Below the pieces are notes generated by a model. That model ran no database searches, was not told the DNA's origin, and was given only the letters and a program-made list of their open reading frames with translations. A program made the translations under genes and the position numbers. Of a stretch of DNA of 44,886 nucleotides, positions 1 to 8,800 are shown one piece after another. The stretch is taken from assembly GCA_017533485.1 (NCBI GenBank), contig JAFXIC010000018.1:1-44886 (forward strand), in the 5' to 3' direction. This stretch comes from Oscillospiraceae bacterium (GTDB lineage Bacteria > Bacillota > Clostridia > Oscillospirales > Ruminococcaceae). Positions within the stretch are counted from its first letter, which is position 1. Every line of letters begins with the position of its first letter.

Positions 1-517
1 CCGCATCATTTGCCGAAAGAATGTCATCGCCGTCGCAATTTGCGTTAATGCGTCCCTGCTCTGTAATATCCACGGAAGTATCCTCTGATGCAACACGAGC
101 GATTAGAATTACATCGGAAATATCGACCTCATCATTACAGGTCGCATCACCTCTCATCGTCATACCCTCCGGCAGCGTTTTGTCGGATGAGGTCGTTGTC
201 GTGCAAATCCAGTAATCGTATTCAGAGTCAGTGGTTTCAGTGGTTGTGGTTGTACCAATTTCGTAATAGTCATTGGTTTCAGTGGTTGCAACAGATGTAC
301 CAATTTCGTAATAGTCAGTGGTTTCAGTGGTTGACGTGGTTGTACCAATTTCGTCATAGTCATCGTATGATACACCACCGACTTCATTCACAGTGTTTGT
401 GTTGGACGATGAATCCTGTGCGCTCGCATGCGATATGCTTTTCACCAGACCATAGCCTGATGAACCCAGCGCAACAAGTGTCATCATCGAAGTGATTTGT
501 TTTGTGAATTTTCTCAT
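1..517 (-). CDS. Secreted dockerin protein with 15-residue repeats (partial, runs off window)
   Basis: Reading leftward from the ATG at 517 there is an open frame of 172 codons with no stop before the window edge. It starts with a signal peptide (MRKFTKQITSMMTLVALGSS, cleavage likely after SHASA near residue 33). A repeat region of roughly residues 48-105 follows, built of 15-residue units around DYYEIGT and TTET. After a short linker there is a dockerin type I domain: the first calcium loop lies in GDATCNDEVDISDVILIAR and the second in INANCDGDDILSANDA. Dockerins dock enzymes or surface proteins onto cohesin-bearing scaffoldins outside the cell. The start overlaps the stop of the upstream radical SAM gene by ATGA and has its own GGAGGG site 8 bases upstream, so the two should be co-translated. 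No catalytic domain is visible in this part; the remainder lies outside the window. The repeat region is a plausible substrate for the neighbouring enzyme (inference). Confidence 0.85.
   Translation of the reverse strand, partial: MRKFTKQITSMMTLVALGSSGYGLVKSISHASAQDSSSNTNTVNEVGGVSYDDYDEIGTTTSTTETTDYYEIGTSVATTETNDYYEIGTTTTTETTDSEYDYWICTTTTSSDKTLPEGMTMRGDATCNDEVDISDVILIARVASEDTSVDITEQGRINANCDGDDILSANDA
209..365 (-). repeat. Tandem 45-bp repeat inside the dockerin gene
   Basis: On the plus strand, ACCAATTTCG recurs at 254, 299 and 344, exactly 45 bp apart, with a further degenerate unit on the left (about 209-253). In protein this is a 15-residue unit, [T/N]DYYEIGT followed by Thr-rich residues and TTET. 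The period is a multiple of three, so the reading frame is kept. It is a coding minisatellite and has no spacer structure. Confidence 0.85.
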
Positions 518-1494
518 GTGTTTTTCCCTCCATTTGAATGTGTAATCAATTCAAGTGCACATAATATCTGCACTTGTTCTTCCATACAAGCTGCTTCCGA
601 AATGTTCCGCACGGTACCGGTCGTGACCATTTTTCTGCAAGCACAGGAATTTCGGCAGTATCTTGCAATTTCACATCCCTCGCATCGTTCCGACAGCATC
701 GAATAGTCTGGGAACGCTTCTCTTGCTTTTTCGGGCTGAATGCCAACAGATAAACTTCCACACAGAAATTCCGAACGATTCTGAAACTGGACACAAGGAT
801 AAAACTGACCATCCCAGTTAATGAACAATTTGTTCTTGCAGATTTCGCAAAGACTGGATTGTTTGCCATTGATTCGATCTCGTTTCTGGACTAGCTCAAG
901 TATCCTCAGGTTCGGAATGCGTGCGATTTTCCGCCACTGTTCGTACATGATATTTCCGAATTGATCGATGTCGGCAGGATTCGCATTTGCGTCCAAAGAA
1001 GCGGATACCTTTTTCGCTCCAAGATTTTTTAGGTGTAGAATGTTATCGTATAAATTCGGGAGCGTTTCTTCGGTGTAGACAAGCTGAAACAGTGTGTTTG
1101 TCTGATGCTTGACAAGTAATTTTGCCTTTTCGTCCAGAAGCTTTGTATCAACACCGCGTTCTGCACATTTTGCTCCATCATGCGACATATTCAGAACAAT
1201 GCTTCTCTCGGCACACCACATAATGAATTCTTCATCCAGCATGGTTCCGTTTGTCGTGATGACCAGTGTTCGGGCATTCAGGTTTTCGCATAAGAACCGT
1301 ACTTTATCTTTATAAAGCAGCGGTTCGCCGCCAAACAGGAATATAGTATCTGCATCTTTGCGCTGATTGATAAAATTCACGACACGCTGCATGGTTTCGT
1401 CCGACATTGATCCATACTCTGTATTCATCTTTTTTTCGTAACAGTAACTGCAATGCAGATTGCATTGATTGGTAATACTGATCGTATATTCCAA
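514..1494 (-). CDS. Radical SAM/SPASM enzyme, probable peptide or protein maturase
   Basis: A 326-residue radical SAM enzyme. The 4Fe-4S motif CNLHCSYC (C11, C15, C18) is at the N-terminus, followed by the glycine-rich SAM-binding stretch FLFGGEPLL near residue 55. The C-terminal third has a SPASM-type auxiliary cluster region: CEICKNKLFINWDGQFYPC, then CEGCEIARYCRNSCACRK and a final AACMEEQ. SPASM enzymes commonly make post-translational changes in ribosomal peptides or in partner proteins such as sulfatases. No sulfatase or quinohemoprotein is nearby. The only visible partner is the repeat-bearing secreted dockerin protein, whose ATG overlaps this gene's TGA. I chose the TTG at 1494 because GGAGGG (1501-1506) sits 6 bases upstream; an ATG five bases further up is in another frame. 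A consensus promoter lies at 1560-1588. The family is certain; the substrate is inferred. Confidence 0.9.
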   Translation of the reverse strand: MEYTISITNQCNLHCSYCYEKKMNTEYGSMSDETMQRVVNFINQRKDADTIFLFGGEPLLYKDKVRFLCENLNARTLVITTNGTMLDEEFIMWCAERSIVLNMSHDGAKCAERGVDTKLLDEKAKLLVKHQTNTLFQLVYTEETLPNLYDNILHLKNLGAKKVSASLDANANPADIDQFGNIMYEQWRKIARIPNLRILELVQKRDRINGKQSSLCEICKNKLFINWDGQFYPCVQFQNRSEFLCGSLSVGIQPEKAREAFPDYSMLSERCEGCEIARYCRNSCACRKMVTTGTVRNISEAACMEEQVQILCALELITHSNGGKNT

Positions 1495-1559
1495 ACCATT
1501 CCCTCCTTTTTTTCAGGTAACATCAGATGGCGTGACAGGCTGTTCGATCCAATGAAGTT

Positions 1560-1588
1560 ATTATAACATAATCTTTACGGTTTTGCAA
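1560..1588 (-). promoter_or_regulatory. Sigma-A promoter for radical SAM-dockerin operon
   Basis: Read on the minus strand: -35 TTGCAA (1583-1588), 17-base spacer, -10 TATAAT (1560-1565). Transcription would start near 1553, giving a leader of about 60 bases before the TTG start at 1494. Confidence 0.75.
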
Positions 1589-1702
1589 GCAAAATTTTTC
1601 AGATTGCATTTGACGCGTACCCACCGAATCATCCAGTGTTCATTCTGTTATCATCACAGGATGATATTTTTTATATCCGCTCCATCATAAGATACAAAAG
1701 AA

Positions 1703-1742
1703 AGCTGTCGTTTTTCCGCGATGCGGGAACCAAACGACAGCT
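1703..1742 (-). terminator. Intrinsic terminator after the AraC-family gene
   Basis: An 11-bp stem, AGCTGTCGTTT (1703-1713) paired with AAACGACAGCT (1732-1742), has an inner TTCC/GGAA extension. On the minus strand it is followed by a T-rich run (TTTCTTTTG). It lies just past the AraC-family stop at 1752. Confidence 0.75.
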
Positions 1743-1751
1743 TCTTTATTT

Positions 1752-2540
1752 TTACTCCGGCTTCAGTGATTTCCGGAATGTTCCGGGCGATATCCCGCAT
1801 TCCCGCTTGAACTGCCGCGCAAAATGCTCGTAATTCCGGTATCCGCATTGCAGCCCGATATCATGAATCGAAAGGTCAGTCGTTGTAAGCAGCATCTTCG
1901 CATGGGCAATCCGGCTGGCAATCACATCCTGCATGAATGTGACACCAAACTGCTGCTTATAATGGAGATAAAACGCCGATACGCTCATCCGCGTCTGATG
2001 CGCACCCCAACCGACTGCCCAGCCGAAAAACGGATTCGCGTACACCATATTCCGTACCGTCAGCAGCATCTCATGATGGGAATTGGCGATCGGAATCGGA
2101 TGTTCCGCGATCCGCTCGCTCACCTTATTACAGATCAATCCGAAATAATGCTCGATCGAAGACTGACGATGGAGCCGTCCGGTACTGAATTCATCCGCAA
2201 TCGACTTAATACAGAAGCTATAAAATTCTGTATAATCCAGCGGTACCGGTGCTGCAAACGGAATCCCCATCGCTTCCAGCTTTTCCCGTTCCTCCTGCGT
2301 GAGCTGAAAATGCAGCCAGTCGTTCGCAAAGGAATGCTGGGGAACACAGCGGTAATACTGCGGCATTCCCTCCGGATAGAGGAAAAATGTTTTTTCCGGG
2401 ATATATACATCTTCTCCGTCCAGTGTAAAAATCGAGGCGGTTTTCAGTATCAGCAGCAGATAATCTCCCGAACCCTGCGGACGCTCAATCATAAAATCCG
2501 CGTCATGATGATGGTCATATCCGACATTGTGAAGCGTCAT
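1752..2540 (-). CDS. AraC/XylS-family transcriptional regulator
   Basis: A 262-residue regulator with a cupin-like N-terminal sensing half (about residues 10-90, containing DFMIERPQGSGDYLLLI and FFLYPEGMPQYYRC) and a C-terminal double helix-turn-helix (about 165-262). The second helix region IHDIGLQCGYRNYEHFARQF is the classic AraC signature and ends in GISPGTFRK. Such proteins usually respond to a sugar or other small ligand. The gene is divergent from the CotH/dockerin gene, and the 9-bp direct repeat 21 bp apart between them is a likely operator, so control of that gene and of itself is probable. The ATG at 2540 is preceded by GGAGGGGAGGG. The ligand cannot be told from sequence. Confidence 0.93.
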   Translation of the reverse strand: MTLHNVGYDHHHDADFMIERPQGSGDYLLLILKTASIFTLDGEDVYIPEKTFFLYPEGMPQYYRCVPQHSFANDWLHFQLTQEEREKLEAMGIPFAAPVPLDYTEFYSFCIKSIADEFSTGRLHRQSSIEHYFGLICNKVSERIAEHPIPIANSHHEMLLTVRNMVYANPFFGWAVGWGAHQTRMSVSAFYLHYKQQFGVTFMQDVIASRIAHAKMLLTTTDLSIHDIGLQCGYRNYEHFARQFKRECGISPGTFRKSLKPE

Positions 2541-2571
2541 CCTGATTTCCCTCCCCTCCGGATTTTAGAGA

Positions 2572-2601
2572 ATATATCATATATCTTATAGTATATATCA
2601 T
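2572..2601. promoter_or_regulatory. Candidate AraC-family operator (9-bp direct repeat, 21-bp period)
   Basis: ATATATCAT occurs at 2572-2580 and again at 2593-2601, exactly 21 bp or two helical turns apart. Half-sites in this arrangement are typical of AraC-family binding. The right copy overlaps the -10 of the leftward promoter and touches the -35 of the rightward one. The region is AT-rich, so chance is not excluded. Confidence 0.5.
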
Positions 2602-2618
2602 TGCGTGTCGATTGTCAA
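2590..2618 (-). promoter_or_regulatory. Promoter for the AraC-family gene
   Basis: On the minus strand: -35 TTGACA (2613-2618), 17-base spacer, -10 TATACT (2590-2595). Its -35 lies inside the spacer of the opposing promoter at 2601-2629, so the two promoters interlock and may compete. Confidence 0.7.
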
Positions 2619-2629
2619 GCAGTTATAAT
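2601..2629 (+). promoter_or_regulatory. Promoter for the CotH/dockerin gene
   Basis: A weak -35 TTGCGT (2601-2606), 17-base spacer, and consensus -10 TATAAT (2624-2629). The poor -35 abutting the direct repeat suits an activator-dependent promoter. Confidence 0.65.
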
Positions 2630-2680
2630 AGAAATAAGGGGCATTTGCAATGATATGCTCCGGATGCTGCACACGAAAAA

Positions 2681-2739
2681 GGCTTTCGTGGGAAAACGAC
2701 GGAATCGCACGGGATTTCGCATATTCCCCCAAGAAAGCC
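2681..2739 (+). other. Possible structured leader of the CotH/dockerin mRNA
   Basis: The leader of about 145 bases contains GGCTTTC (2681-2687) able to pair with GAAAGCC (2733-2739), extended by TGGG/CCCA after a G.A mismatch. It matches no riboswitch class I can recognise, and may be incidental. Confidence 0.3.
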
Positions 2740-2781
2740 CTGCTTCACCGTCTCAGCGTCTCAAAAAAGGAGGGGGAAATT

Positions 2782-5541
2782 ATGAATCCAATCAAAAAAA
2801 CGGCATCTGTTCTCTTGGCAGGTGCAATGCTCAGCGGAATGCTGCCGCTCGTCACACCCGAATATGCACTCGAAGCCAATGCGTTAATCGCCGGTGATGT
2901 CAATCTGGACAATACCATGGACGAGACTGACGCCCGTGCATTGCTGGACTATCTCTGCGGAAAAACCAAGAATATCTCGAACGCAGACTTAGACTATGAT
3001 GATCGGGTCACGGCTTCCGATCTGACACTCTTAAAACGTATGCTTCTAGGCACAGTCGGCTCCGACAGCTTTGCACACCTGAAAATCAACGAGGTCTGTT
3101 CGACAAACAAAACCTCGCTGAAAGCTGCGGACGGCACAAGTCCGGACTGGATTGAGCTGCTGAACACCGGTGATACCGCAATCGACCTCAGCGGTGTCGG
3201 TGTATCGGACGGGGAAAAGAACAGCTTTAAATTCAAGTTCCCGGATGGTGCCTCCTTACAGCCCGGCGGCTACTGTATCATCTTCTGTGACGATAAGAAT
3301 GCTGTCACACCCGAATACCATGCCGCATTCAAAATCAGTGCGGCAGGCGAAACCATCTTCCTCACCGCACCCGATGGCACACCGATTGATGCAGTCGAAC
3401 TGCCGGAGCTGGAAACCGATGTCACCTACGGCAGATACACCGATGGTTCTTCCAATTTCGCACTCCTCAAGCCGACACCTGCCAATTCCAATGACGCGGC
3501 AGAAGTCATATACCGCGTCGAGAAGCCTGTCTTCTCCACGGAAGGCGGATTCTATGATGCGGCATTCTCGCTCACCCTTTCGGATGCCGCCGGAAATACC
3601 ATCCTCTATACCCTTGACGGCTCCGATCCGCGCACATCTTCTACCGCACAGCAATATACTTCCGCCATCAATATCCGCGACAACACCAATGATCCCAATA
3701 AGCTTTCGGCGATTCGGGATATTTCGCTTCGCGGATACACCGTCCCCGATTATCAGGTGGACAAGGGCATGGTTGTACGTGCCGTCGCAAAGGACAAGAA
3801 CGGAAAGTTCAGCGAGGTGGCTACCAATAACTACTTCATCGGCAAAACCGCTTCCTACTATACCGACATGAAGGTACTCTCGATTTCGACCGACAGCGCA
3901 AACTTCTTTGATGAAAACACCGGTATCTACATGATCGGAAATCAATACTACCAGTGGAAAAACAGCGGTGCGTTCGATCCCAATCTGGATGTCGGAAGCA
4001 ACGAAAACCCCACCAACTATAACAGCGAAGGCAGAGAATGGGAACGCCCCTGCAATATTCAGGTCTTTGAACAGGGCGAGCTGAAATACACCGAGGATGT
4101 CGGCGTCCGGATCTCCGGAAACTGGACCGCTGCGTTCCCCCAGAAGAGCCTGACATTCTATGCACGCTCCGATTACGGCGCAAATAAGATGCAGTACGAT
4201 TTCTTTGAGGGCGGCGCAGTCGATCTCAATGGCGAGAAAATCAAGGAATATAAAAAGGTTACCCTCCGAAACGGCGGAAACGGCTATGACAATATGCGCT
4301 TCCGCGATGACCTCAACCAGTCTCTTGCGGCGGGTCTCCAGCTCGGCACACAGGCAAAATATGACTATGCCGTATTCCTCGACGGTGAATTCTGGGGCTG
4401 CTATTCGATGCAGGAAAAACTCGACGAGAACTATGTCGAAGCGCACTACGGCATCGACGCCGATAACGTCACAACCATCAAAAACGGCAGGGAATATGAA
4501 GGACTTGACGCAACCTACCAGAGCTTTGAACAGTTCTGGAATTGGGCAATGTATGCCGATATGTCGAACGTCTCCAATTACCAGCGCGTTTGTGACACCA
4601 TCGACATTCAGGGCTTTATGGACTTTATCGCATTCGAAAGCTATATCGTCAACTGGGACTGCCTCATCAATCCCAATAACTGGATGATCTGGCGTGCGGA
4701 TGAAACGGACGCGTCTAACCCCTATGCAGACGGAAAATGGCGCTTCCTCCTCTTTGACACCGAATATTCCTCCGGCTATGACGGCCAGTGTCCGCTGTCA
4801 CGCGACTGCTTCAAGGCGATGGATAATTCTAAGTATATAACCAGCATCAGCTCCCTGTTCTTAAAGCTGATGGACAACCAGACATTCCGCCAGACATTCT
4901 ATGATGTATTCCAAAATGTTGCGAAAACCAATTTCGACGCCAACATGGTTTCTCAGAAAATTGACGAATACGCACAGAAAACAAAAGCCGGCGCAGAAGC
5001 AACCTACCGCAGATTTGCCATCGGCGCAAACTTCGACAGCAATGTAAAGATTATCCGCAACTTCTATAACAAGCGTGCGGCATACGCCATCCACCACCTC
5101 AATGTCCTCTACGGCATCAACGATAACTGGGTCGATGACCCCAATATGATCGACCAGTTCGGCTGGAGCATCTGGATGAATGACGGCGCAGGCTCGATTT
5201 CCTATGAGGATGACGGCAGCATCACGGTCGTCGTGACCCGCACCGGTCAGTATGCTCAGGTCACCAGCAGCACCGTTGCGCTTCAGGCCGGAAAAACCTA
5301 CCGTATGACCTATACCATCAGCGCAAGCCAGAACATCAACTCCTATACCATGTTCCAGGAAGCGCAGGACGACTACTCCAGCTACTACTATCAGGATCAT
5401 ACCTTCACGCCTACGCCCCAGACAATCACCGATACGGTAACCATGACGCAGACGGATGAAAACGTAAAGTTCCTCATCGGTCTTGACAAGGGTACGGGTA
5501 CCTACCGGATCTCCAACTTCTCGCTCATCTGTCTGAACTAA
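2782..5541 (+). CDS. Secreted CotH-kinase protein with dockerin and lamin-tail domains
   Basis: A 919-residue secreted protein. In order it has: a signal peptide (to about residue 34); an N-terminal dockerin (about 38-90, with GDVNLDNTMDETDARALLDY and DLDYDDRVTASDLTLLKR); a lamin-tail domain (about 100-200, with INEVCS and DWIELLNTG); a chitobiase C-terminal-like domain (about 247-355, with LYTLDGSDPR); a CotH kinase domain (about 363-775, with VRISGNWTAAFPQKSLTFYA, YAVFLDGEFWGCYSMQEKLD and WRFLLFDTEYSSG); and a C-terminal carbohydrate-binding-module-like beta domain (about 792-919). CotH proteins are atypical kinases that phosphorylate secreted proteins; dockerin-CotH fusions are known from cellulosome producers. 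The start at 2782 follows AAAAGGAGGGGG and begins the signal peptide; an upstream in-frame extension would sit in the leader. It is a single gene with its own promoter and terminator, opposite an AraC-type regulator. Confidence 0.93.
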   Translation: MNPIKKTASVLLAGAMLSGMLPLVTPEYALEANALIAGDVNLDNTMDETDARALLDYLCGKTKNISNADLDYDDRVTASDLTLLKRMLLGTVGSDSFAHLKINEVCSTNKTSLKAADGTSPDWIELLNTGDTAIDLSGVGVSDGEKNSFKFKFPDGASLQPGGYCIIFCDDKNAVTPEYHAAFKISAAGETIFLTAPDGTPIDAVELPELETDVTYGRYTDGSSNFALLKPTPANSNDAAEVIYRVEKPVFSTEGGFYDAAFSLTLSDAAGNTILYTLDGSDPRTSSTAQQYTSAINIRDNTNDPNKLSAIRDISLRGYTVPDYQVDKGMVVRAVAKDKNGKFSEVATNNYFIGKTASYYTDMKVLSISTDSANFFDENTGIYMIGNQYYQWKNSGAFDPNLDVGSNENPTNYNSEGREWERPCNIQVFEQGELKYTEDVGVRISGNWTAAFPQKSLTFYARSDYGANKMQYDFFEGGAVDLNGEKIKEYKKVTLRNGGNGYDNMRFRDDLNQSLAAGLQLGTQAKYDYAVFLDGEFWGCYSMQEKLDENYVEAHYGIDADNVTTIKNGREYEGLDATYQSFEQFWNWAMYADMSNVSNYQRVCDTIDIQGFMDFIAFESYIVNWDCLINPNNWMIWRADETDASNPYADGKWRFLLFDTEYSSGYDGQCPLSRDCFKAMDNSKYITSISSLFLKLMDNQTFRQTFYDVFQNVAKTNFDANMVSQKIDEYAQKTKAGAEATYRRFAIGANFDSNVKIIRNFYNKRAAYAIHHLNVLYGINDNWVDDPNMIDQFGWSIWMNDGAGSISYEDDGSITVVVTRTGQYAQVTSSTVALQAGKTYRMTYTISASQNINSYTMFQEAQDDYSSYYYQDHTFTPTPQTITDTVTMTQTDENVKFLIGLDKGTGTYRISNFSLICLN

Positions 5542-5595
5542 GGCGGAAACCAGGCAACATCTCCTGATGACAGAAAATAACAGATCAGAAAATCA

Positions 5596-5656
5596 CCGCA
5601 GCCCCATACAGAGCATTCCGCTCCGATGGGGCTGCGGCCCTTTTTTCTTTCGCATC
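5596..5656 (+). terminator. Intrinsic terminator after the CotH/dockerin gene
   Basis: A 12-bp GC-rich stem, CCGCAGCCCCAT (5596-5607) with ATGGGGCTGCGG (5636-5647), is followed by CCCTTTTTT. It closes the transcript about 50 bases after the stop. Confidence 0.92.
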
Positions 5657-5753
5657 CGAACGCGCGGACACGTTTCAGGCAGATTTCGGGAGAATAACAC
5701 CCGTTTTCTGCATTTTTACTAAAAAATCCGGTTCTCGGAAGGAAATCCTCGAA

Positions 5754-5782
5754 TTGACATCCTTTCCAAAATCAGTTATAAT
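5754..5782 (+). promoter_or_regulatory. Perfect consensus promoter for the giant surface-protein operon
   Basis: TTGACA (5754-5759), 17-base spacer, TATAAT (5777-5782). Both hexamers match the sigma-A consensus exactly, which suggests strong expression. A TTG start in the same frame at 5754 is this -35 box, so translation must begin downstream. Confidence 0.88.
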
Positions 5783-5828
5783 AAAAAATGGCTTTTTTCA
5801 CAAAAATACGCGCGAAAGGATACTACCA

Positions 5829-8800
5829 ATGACAAAATTTTTCTTGAAATTCCTAAGTGGAATGACGTCAGCTTCCCTCCTGCTCGGTGCGCTTACGCCA
5901 ACGCTTGCGTATGCTGTCGATCCCGATGCCCCGACGTTCGATGCCGATGTCAATCAGGATGGTAAAGTCGATCAGAACGATGTACAGAAAATTCTGGACA
6001 TCATCGCCGGATTCACCAAAACCATTTCTGCGGAAGACGGCTACGAAGTCTATGACGCAAACCATAACGGCTTCGTCGATCCTGCCGATGCACTCGCTGT
6101 CAGCCAATATGTTGACGGCTCCCGAAAATCACTCCCCGCACCCTATGGAACATTTCTCGATAACTCCATCGGTCTTTCCTGTACGGACGCATCCTGTTTC
6201 ATAGACGAAACTGCTTCAGTTCAGTTCAGTATTGTGGACTGGAACAAGGATATCGCTGCATATGATTTTATTTTTCATGCCGATCCGGGTCTGGAGATCG
6301 AATCCGTCAACTGTAACGGAAACGCCCGCTCCGTCATCAAAAATAATACCGTCCGCATCTTTGGTCTCGGCACCGATCTGGAGCTGAACCGCGGAAAAAT
6401 CGCTTCGATCCAGCTCTCTCCTCCAGCAGAGGGTGATTTCCGGCTCTCTCTTGACGCATCCAACATCTATGCCTCCAATCTCGACTACTACCCCTCCAAG
6501 AATCCACAGGCAATCGTCAGCTGTTACGCCGTATTCGCACCGGTTGCGCTGGAAGCGGCAGGCGTTTCTTCGAAATCTGCCTGTATTTCCTGGGAGATGC
6601 CGTTTTCGGATTCTCCTGTCACAGGCTTTGCTGTTTACCGGAATCAGGAATACCTTGCCGATACCGTCGAAACAATATTCTATGATACCGATCTCGATCC
6701 CGATACCGAATATACCTATACCGTTTGTGCCTATAACCAAAACGGCAATCAGACCGACTTCTCCGAACCGCTGACTATAAAGACCGCGGCTCCGGTGATT
6801 ACAGGCGCAAGCTTTCCCGCAGAAGCTGTTTCCTATACCAACAGCCGGCTGAGCATAGAATTCGAACGCGAAGCCCTCCTTTCCGCACTGCAATTCGATT
6901 TCAGTACCGATGGAAAGATCGTGCATTCTGAAAAACTGGAGCTGGATGGAAAGGGAATGAAATCCCTGACGCAGCAGATCAACACCGCACCGCTTTCCTC
7001 CGGCGACTATCTGCTCACGATCACCGCGACCGATATCGATGGTCAGTCCGATACCCACACAATGAACGTCAGCATCCGGAACGACCGACCTGCCGCACTG
7101 ACACTCACCGCACACCCCGGCAGCGAATCGGTAACACTTACCTGGAATATCGCACCCGAACCGGATGTTGTCGCGTATCATGTCTACCGTCAGGCACCTG
7201 ATGAGAAAGAACCAACCCTCCTTCAGGTCATTTCGGATCGTGAAAAGCTCGATTTCACTGACACAATGCTGGACGCCAACGCAAAATATACCTATGGCGT
7301 TACAGCCGTCAACAGCTATGGCGCAGAAAGTGAACGCAGCAATCTCGAAACCGTTCAGCCGGATCCCGATACCACTGCACCCCAGATCACACTCCTATTC
7401 CCGAAAACCGGCTCGACTGCCCATCAGACCCAGAATATCCGTGTAGAAGCGACCGATAACAGCCGCATGGGCCGTGTCGAATGCCATATTTCCGCCGATG
7501 AGGGAAAAACATGGGAGCTGCTCTTTGCCGAAGAAGGCGGAAGCGGAATCTGGGCACTCGATACCACAAAGTATCCCGATGGCATCTATCATCTCAAAGC
7601 CGCTGCATATGACGCTTCCGGAAACGAATGTCCGGATACTTATATCAATATCGTAAAATTTGACAACACTGCACCCGAAACCATCGAAAATATCCATCTT
7701 GTCGAGCTTTATCCCACAACCGCAACCATCGGATGGGACAATGTTGCGGCGCAGGATTTCAGTAAGTTCCTCTTTACACTTTCCTATGGAAATACCACCA
7801 AAACCTATACCGTCAACAATAAACTCGGCATTACACTCGAAAACCTGAAACCCGGTCAGCTCTATTCCGCTACGGTTGCAGCGATCGACCAATGCGGCAA
7901 CGTCGGTCAGACATCCGAACCGTTTTGTTTCGAAACGCCTGCCGATATTACCGCGCCTGTTATTACAGAGCTGCGCATACCGGGAACTGTCCGCAACGGC
8001 GGCGAGTTCCAGCTCCGGATTGCGGCATCGGATGTTTCAAAAATCAAAACCTATTACTTCGAATATTCCCAGGATCTGGTCGAATGGAAACCGCTCTTAC
8101 GCTACAGCGAAGAATTTATATGGAAACCAAGCGGTCTGACCGAAGGTATTCTCTATGTCCGTGCCTACGCGGAAGATATTTATCACAATATCGGCAACCC
8201 GGAGACTGCAAAGATCACCGAAATCATCGTCGATAATACTGCACCGCAGACGCTCCCGACACTTTCGGCACAGTCCGCAGATAATGGCATTGAACTCAGT
8301 TGGAACTATATCGAGGATGAACCGGGGCAAAGCTTCATTCTCCAGCGTTCTACGTTCAAAAACTTCACCTCCTATAAAACCATTTTAGAGTATTATACCC
8401 GTAACAACTGTACGGATACCGACACGACTTCGGGAAAAACCTATTATTATCGGATTGCTGTTGCGGACGAAGTCGGGAATATCAGCAGTTTTTCCGATCC
8501 GATTGCAGTACAGCGCGAAAAGGACAAGATTTGTCCGGAAATCACAGACTTCTATTTCTCAAATTCGAAATATGTCCTGTGCAGCGACTTCCGTACCGTC
8601 CAGTTCATGGCGAAAGATAATGAATATCTCGAACGCATCGAGGTCAGCTATGCACTCGATGGCTCGGATAGCTGGACAAAGCTGAGCGGTGAAATCCAAA
8701 CCTCCTCCGACTCCCGTCAGCTCCTTATCCGGATTGAGCTGCCCGAATCGGTGCTGGAAGCAGATACCGTTACCCTCCGCGCCATTGCTTATGACCATGA

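Noticed and set aside
209-365. CRISPR-like array
   Set aside because: The 45-bp units abut without spacers, keep reading frame and encode protein repeats.
3256-4446. Long open frame of nearly 400 codons antisense to the CotH gene, and similar long antisense frames opposite the giant surface genes (for example 6216-7181, 9030-9878, 16292-17101)
   Set aside because: They mirror strongly coding sense genes with clear domains, have no convincing ribosome sites or promoters, and translate to unstructured-looking Cys/Gly/Arg-rich sequence. They arise from the codon bias of the sense strand.
5754-5828. TTG start extending the giant dockerin protein 25 codons upstream
   Set aside because: The TTG is the -35 hexamer of a perfect promoter, so it cannot be in the transcript. 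The ATG at 5829 has a ribosome site and opens the signal peptide.
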